A stretch of DNA of 64,000 bases, from contig CM037782.1 in NCBI GenBank assembly GCA_021229015.1, forward strand, positions 59,197,514 to 59,261,513. Direction: 5' to 3'. Shown here in pieces: positions 59,273-64,000 of the stretch. The translations under genes and the position numbers were made by a program. Numbering within the stretch: the stretch's first letter is position 1; the number at the start of each line of letters is the position of its first letter. The notes beneath the pieces are model-generated. The model had not been told where the DNA came from. It saw only the letters and a list, made by a program, of their open reading frames with translations, and searched no databases. The DNA comes from Solen grandis (taxonomy: Eukaryota > Mollusca > Bivalvia > Adapedonta > Solenidae).

Positions 59273-60171
59273 GTCCAGGTTTTTTTCAAAATAATGTTAC
59301 TCTAGTTTTGAAATGGTCAATTAATAAAACTTAATCTGAGTTTTAGAAAGAAATGTACAATATCATAATTATGATGTTGATGTTTTTTCTTGTCCAATAA
59401 CAATTTGGTACAATATTGTTCACTCTGATAGTAAAATATTATGGCTATCATTTGTGTGCCAATATAACTTCGTATTACATAATTTAGGGAGAGAAACTCA
59501 ACAAATTTATCTGCTCTACTTAATTATGATAAAACATTTTTATACCTAGCACCTCTACAAGAAACAAAGTCTTACATTTATCAAGTGAAACATTTAAAGG
59601 TGAGAACACATGACAGACATGCTGAGGCTGACATAATGCCCTGTGGGATCCATCACAACCTAGTGGGGCCTCCATTATGTGTGTTAGAGGAGATAGCTAG
59701 AGAGATAGAGGTGGGCCAGCATAACTCACCAAGCCTTCCCTGAACCTTCACCAACCATCTTCACAGGATGATACAAGGCAGGCAGCCCCTTGCTGCCTGT
59801 TTAAGTGGCTCCATCTATCATGGTCGCAGGATCCATTAGTTACCCACCTTCATCAGGGCCACCCGGTTATATCTCCTGAAATATGAAATCATAAAATAGA
59901 CATTGGGGAAAAAATATTATGAATAATAGGTATAAGGTGGAAGATGAATGATGATTTAAATAATGGTGTACAGAGCATATTTAAGGAAAACAGGAGAATG
60001 GAAATGAACAAAGAGTGCCTTCAGTTATCATTGAAGAGTAGTCATACCCACAGAAAAAACAATCCTGATTTGTATAAGTTGTGAGGGTTTGGTGAAAAAA
60101 CAGTTGTAATTATATATGAATAAAGTAGCAGTTAACAATAGTTTTGCATCAAGTACTCAAAATAGCACATA
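59273..60171. other. Unassigned stretch with a GC-richer island
   Basis: The part at 59630-59880 is clearly less AT-rich than its surroundings, with GGGGCCTCCATTATGTGTG and the palindromic GGCAGGCAGCCCCTTGCTGCC (part shown). It has no long open frame and matches no repeat in the window. It may be conserved non-coding DNA or a non-coding exon; no direct support. Confidence 0.3.
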
Positions 60172-60392
60172 GGGCTGCCTCCCAGCGATGTCATGCCATA
60201 GGCATGTGGCATAATACTACACTCAGTCACAGTATTCTGACACTGTTCCAACCAATCCTGGATGTACCCTTATAATTATGCTGAGAGACAAGCAGGGGAG
60301 ATAATTGTCAACTTCAGTATACCCAGGCCAGGGATTGGACAGACAACCTCTTGGTTACAGGGCAGATGCTCTAACCAGTCGACCAACAGGAC
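60172..60392 (-). mobile_element. SINE family 2, 3'-truncated, diverged
   Basis: The head reads GTCCTGTTGGTCGACTGGTT with AGAGCATCTGCCC on the minus strand, then GTCTGTCCAATCCCTGGCC and the core TGTCAGAATACTGTGACTGA and TATTATGCCACATGCC. The tail is absent. Confidence 0.75.
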
Positions 60393-60622
60393 TGATAAAT
60401 CTGCAAAGACTTCAGAGTCAATAAGAAGAAAGTGGATAGTTGCGCAATGCAGCTAATATAAATATGCCTCCGATGCAGTACTGCAAGCCTGTCAATAAAA
60501 AGTGCTCGCTATCAATCTTTTGCATGATAGACTAAACAGTGAAATATTATAAATCTTCTGAACACCATTCCATTCTTGTCTAAACACAAAAAACAGACGC
60601 CTGAAAATCAGTGAGTAAAATA

Positions 60623-62348
60623 AACAAGAGGGCCATGATGGCCCTGAATCGCTCACCTGAGTACCATTGCTTCAACTGATGTCAAGGTTTTTAAACAGAC
60701 AAGGATTCTGATATAACTTAATCTAAAACATTTTACCCCTGACAATACTACACACCAAATACCTAAGCAATGGGCCATATGGTTTCAGAGAAGACTTGGG
60801 CGCAGGGTCATTTATCACCGTAGGGCCAAGACTTTGAAAATCTTTGTAAGGAACCATTAGATGCTACTACATACCAAAAATCTTAGCTCTAGGCCTTATT
60901 GATTCATAGAAGAAGATTTTTTAAGATTTTCCTATTTAACTCTATGTAAAACAAGTGACCCCTGGTGTGGGGTCATTTATCACCATTGGGCTATGATTTG
61001 TACAATCTTGGTAGTGGCCCATAAGATGATGCTACATACCAAATATCTAAGCTCTAGGCCTTATGGATTCATAGAAGAAGATTTTTTAAGATTTTCCTAT
61101 ATAACTCTGTGTAAAACAAGTGACCCCTGGTGCGGGGTCATTTATCACCATAGGGCTATGATTTGTAGAATCTTGGTAGTGGCCCATAAGATGATGCTTC
61201 ATACCAAATATCTAAGCTCTAGGCCTTATGCATTCATGGAAGAAGATTTTTTAAGATTTTCCTATATAACTCTATGTAAAACAAGTGACCCCTGGTGCGG
61301 GGTCATTTATCACCATAGGGCTATGATTTGTACAATCTTGGTAGTGGCCCATAAGATGATGCTACATACCAAATATCTAAGCTCTAGGCCATATGGATTC
61401 ATAGAAGAAGATTTTTTAAGATTTTCCTATATAACTCTATGTAAAACAAGTGACCCCTGGTGCGGGGTCATTTATCACCATAGGGCTATGATTTGTACAA
61501 TCTTGGTAGTGGCCCATAAGATGATGCTTCATACCAAATATCTAAGCTCTAGGCCTTATGCATTCATAGAAGAAGATTTTTTAAGATTTTCCTATATAAC
61601 TCTATGTAAAACAAGTGACCCCTGGTGCGGGGTCATTTATCACCATAGGGCTATGATTTGTACAATCTTGGTAGTGGCCCATAAGATGATGCTACATACC
61701 AAATATCTAAGCTCTAGGCCTTATGCATTCATAGAAGAAGATTTTTTAAGATTTTTCTATTTAACTCTATGTAAAACAAGTGACCCCTGGTGCGGGGTCA
61801 TTTATCACCATAGGGCATGATTTGTACAATCTTGGTAGGGCCATAAGATCATGCTACATACCAAAAATCAAAAGGTAGGCCTTGTGGTTTCGAGAAGAAG
61901 ATTTTTTAATTTTTTTACTATTAATCAAGTGACCCCTGGGGCGGGGCCAATTTTGACCCCAGGGTCATAATTTGTACAATCCTGGTAGAGAGTCATAAGA
62001 TCATGCTACATACCAAAAATCAAAAGGCTAGGCCTTGTGGTTTCAGAGAAGAAGATTTTTTAAATTTTCATTTTTAAAATCTATTTTTAGCTCCTGTGAC
62101 CTAATTATGCAATGGACCAGAACCATTTATACAACTTTAGTAGAGCTTCATCCAAGGAACATTCCTGCAAAATATTTTTCAAATTGGCCAAGCCGTTTAG
62201 GAGGAGATGTTGTTTGAAGCAATTGTTGACGCCGGACGCACGCACGGACGCACGCACGGACGGACGCACGGACGACGGACGACGGACGCCGGACAAAAGG
62301 CGATCAGAAAAGCTCACCTTGAGCACGTTGTGCTCATGTGAGCTAAAA
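60623..62348 (+). mobile_element. Hairpin element family A, expanded 165-bp array
   Basis: The 5' end AACAAGAGGGCCATGATGGC then TCGCTCACCTGA; the 3' end GGACGCACGCACGGACGGAC-type repeats and hairpin AGCTCACCTTGAGCAC / GTGCTCATGTGAGCT, then AAAAA. At least five near-identical modules (60993-61820) of exactly 165 bp carry AAGTGACCCCTGGTGCGGGG and TACCAAATATCTAAGCTCTA. Since 165 is divisible by three, they create a 275-codon frame of five 55-residue repeats, with no domain, which I do not call a gene. Flanking modules are more diverged. Confidence 0.9.
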
Positions 62349-63894
62349 ACATCAAAAATCATTTTTCAATTTTCCCTTTCTACCCATCCTCATAAAGGCG
62401 GCAAAAAAATCAGCCAAACCCATATAAAAATGGATAATCTCCCTGAACTTCCCATCTCTATCCAAGCAAAAAGACAACCCCCGAAAAATCTCCTCCAAAA
62501 ATATAAAATATAGAAATATATATACACCGATTGCAGACTGCAGTCTCCAGTACGACTGGTAGACAGATAAAGCGGGTATGACAGATGAGTGGGTGAGTAT
62601 GCATGACGGAACAGCCGCTGAGCTCGTGCTGATAGTGCATCATTCCCGCACTGACTACAAACATACTGCAGGAAATCACATTTAGTCTCATTTAACAATA
62701 CTTAAGGGCCATATCTATAGACACTCTCATCAGATGCCGCAATGCAAGATGGCGCAAAAAAAAAGAAAAAGTTGAGTGCCAATATGCAAGAGTGATGGGT
62801 TACCCACTTCGGTTCGACTGAGAGGCTTGAAGTGAAATAATTTATATCTTTTGTGCCTACGAGAATAAAATTGTCCGCAGCTGGTAGTTTTATTTATAAG
62901 GCATGTAAACTGTTATTCATTTTGAAAGTTGCTGTTTATATTATGAAATCAGACAAATGGAGAAGCAAAGCAAGATTTTCAAACAATTGCCTCCCTATCA
63001 AATTATGTAAAGTGCCTTTGTTTTCTATCTGATATGTAATAAGCTAGAATGAGTTCTTGTAGGTATATCAGTGCATTGTTGGATGTATATTACTGTAATG
63101 GACATTTTAAAAGTTACATGATACTCACACTACATTTAATGTGGGGTGAGAGCAAAACTAGGCTAAGTGCATATACATATATAAGCTCTTAGTCTAGTTT
63201 CACTCTTACCCTTTATTTCAAGATATTCCAAATGTTACCAAAAAAAATTTTTTTACACACTCGATAACCTTGAAATGGTAGAAAGAATCAATATCTAAAG
63301 GCAATCATTTTGATTTCAATCCAATATTTATCTTATTTCAAATTGCACCATCTTCTTAGGAGCACCTTATAACAGCCGCATTGCTATCCCCTGGCTCTAT
63401 TTGCTTTGCTTGATTTGCATATTGCCTGATTCAATTAAGATTTTCTTAATTATCTAATGATTCTTTACATGTGAGAATATAGATTTATCCAGCGAGAACC
63501 GCATTCTTAATGATTATGAGAATTAAACTACATTAATTGCATTACATAGCATTATCTTCATATACTTCTAAAAATGTTTCTTTAGGACACAGATGCCCCT
63601 ACCATTTTGTTGAAATAGATTGATATTTTAATCCCACAAAAAATGATGAAAAAATTGGAAATAGAATAAAAGTTGATTTTATTTAAGATCAAATTAATAC
63701 TATGACCTTGACTTCAACCAAGTGATGTGACCCTAACCTTGACCTTCAAGCTAGCAAACTGGTTCTTGTTTGTGACACATTGTTTTGTCCTTTGGATTTC
63801 AACACACAACATGCTTAATTAAAGAATTTGCAAAATGATTTCCTTTTGATTAATTTAACTTATTCCATCTTTAGTATATAATAGTATATAATTT
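62349..63894. other. Unassigned stretch, possibly regulatory at 63340-63560
   Basis: No gene recognised. The segment 63340-63560 is repeat-free and contains TTGATTTGCATATTGCCTG (octamer-like ATTTGCAT) followed by AATTAAGATTTTCTTAATTA and ATCTAATGATTC. Near 63170 TAGGCTAAGTGCATATAC and AAGCTCTTAGTCTAG form weak inverted words. Confidence 0.3.
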
Positions 63895-64000
63895 GGGGGG
63901 ATCAGTGGTCCAGTGGTAGGATACATGCTTCATGATCAAGAGGTCCCAGGTTCGAGTCTTGCCAGGGACACATTTCCTTGAACAAGAAAATAACCCTGCA
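63895..64000 (+). mobile_element. tRNA-like head of a third SINE family, cut by the window edge
   Basis: Box A-like TGGTCCAGTGGTAGGA is followed 30 bp on by box B GGTTCGAGTC, then GCCAGGGACACATTTCCTTG and AACAAGAAAATAACC. The spacing of A and B fits a tRNA, but the acceptor arms pair poorly and the sequence continues into SINE-like body, so it is not called as a tRNA gene. Confidence 0.65.

Noticed and set aside
60993..61820. A novel 275-residue repeat protein
   Set aside because: The frame is the 165-bp module of a mobile element; diverged modules and the other copies do not keep it open.
63895..63975. Functional tRNA gene
   Set aside because: Boxes A and B are good but the arms pair poorly and SINE-like sequence follows without a terminator.

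Overview
The window looks like non-coding DNA from a mollusc, most likely a bivalve. It is AT-rich. No open frame exceeds about 120 codons outside tandem repeats, and I recognise no host protein-coding gene, rRNA or functional tRNA. It is packed with the repeat classes known from bivalve genomes: tRNA-headed SINEs with a shared tail, short TTAA-flanked MITEs with an internal hairpin, and many elements built from a 145-165 bp tandem module, a GACGGACGG-type microsatellite and a 3' hairpin. That last architecture is the one described for 'pearl'-type or Helentron-like non-autonomous elements. The species cannot be fixed from the sequence alone, and the region could be intergenic or intronic.

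Layout. 1-6.3 kb: AT-rich DNA with a 5'-truncated SINE carrying a perfect 14-bp target-site duplication (3.9 kb) and an element tag (5.0 kb). 6.3-7.15 kb: a 64-bp satellite whose core matches the inside of the local SINE. 10.6 kb: a TTAA MITE. 12.4 kb: a SINE. 13.6-18.5 kb: a stack of hairpin-ended tandem-module elements, one nested in another. 19.5-22.1 kb: another tandem-module element split by a hAT-type element that has an 8-bp target duplication and a decayed BED zinc-finger exon. 24.3-31.1 kb: three more tandem-module families, SINEs and two MITEs. 35.7-37.5 kb: a 36-bp minisatellite of about 50 units. 39.0-39.6 kb: a MITE and a minimal hairpin element. 45 kb: a 48-bp minisatellite. 46.7-48.0 kb: a pogo/Tigger-type element with TA duplications, a remnant of the CENP-B-like DNA-binding domain and a full-length SINE inside it. 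50.0-50.1 kb: assembly gap. 50.2-51.7 kb: a degenerate 7-bp repeat and a 161-bp tandem element. 55.0-55.9 kb and 60.6-62.3 kb: two more tandem-module elements. 59-60.4 kb: two SINEs. 63.9 kb: a tRNA-like SINE head runs off the edge.

How the parts relate. Nothing here forms an operon or pathway; the sequence records a transposon community. The autonomous relatives (hAT, pogo/Tigger) are broken. The rest are non-autonomous passengers, and their internal sequences repeatedly give rise to tandem arrays. The long open frames inside arrays arise because the unit length is a multiple of three (36, 48 and 165 bp) and should not be annotated as genes. The most useful observations are the two transposase remnants, the SINE-to-satellite link, the sequence box shared by otherwise unlike tandem-module families, and the repeated loss of hairpin arms in the TTAA MITEs.
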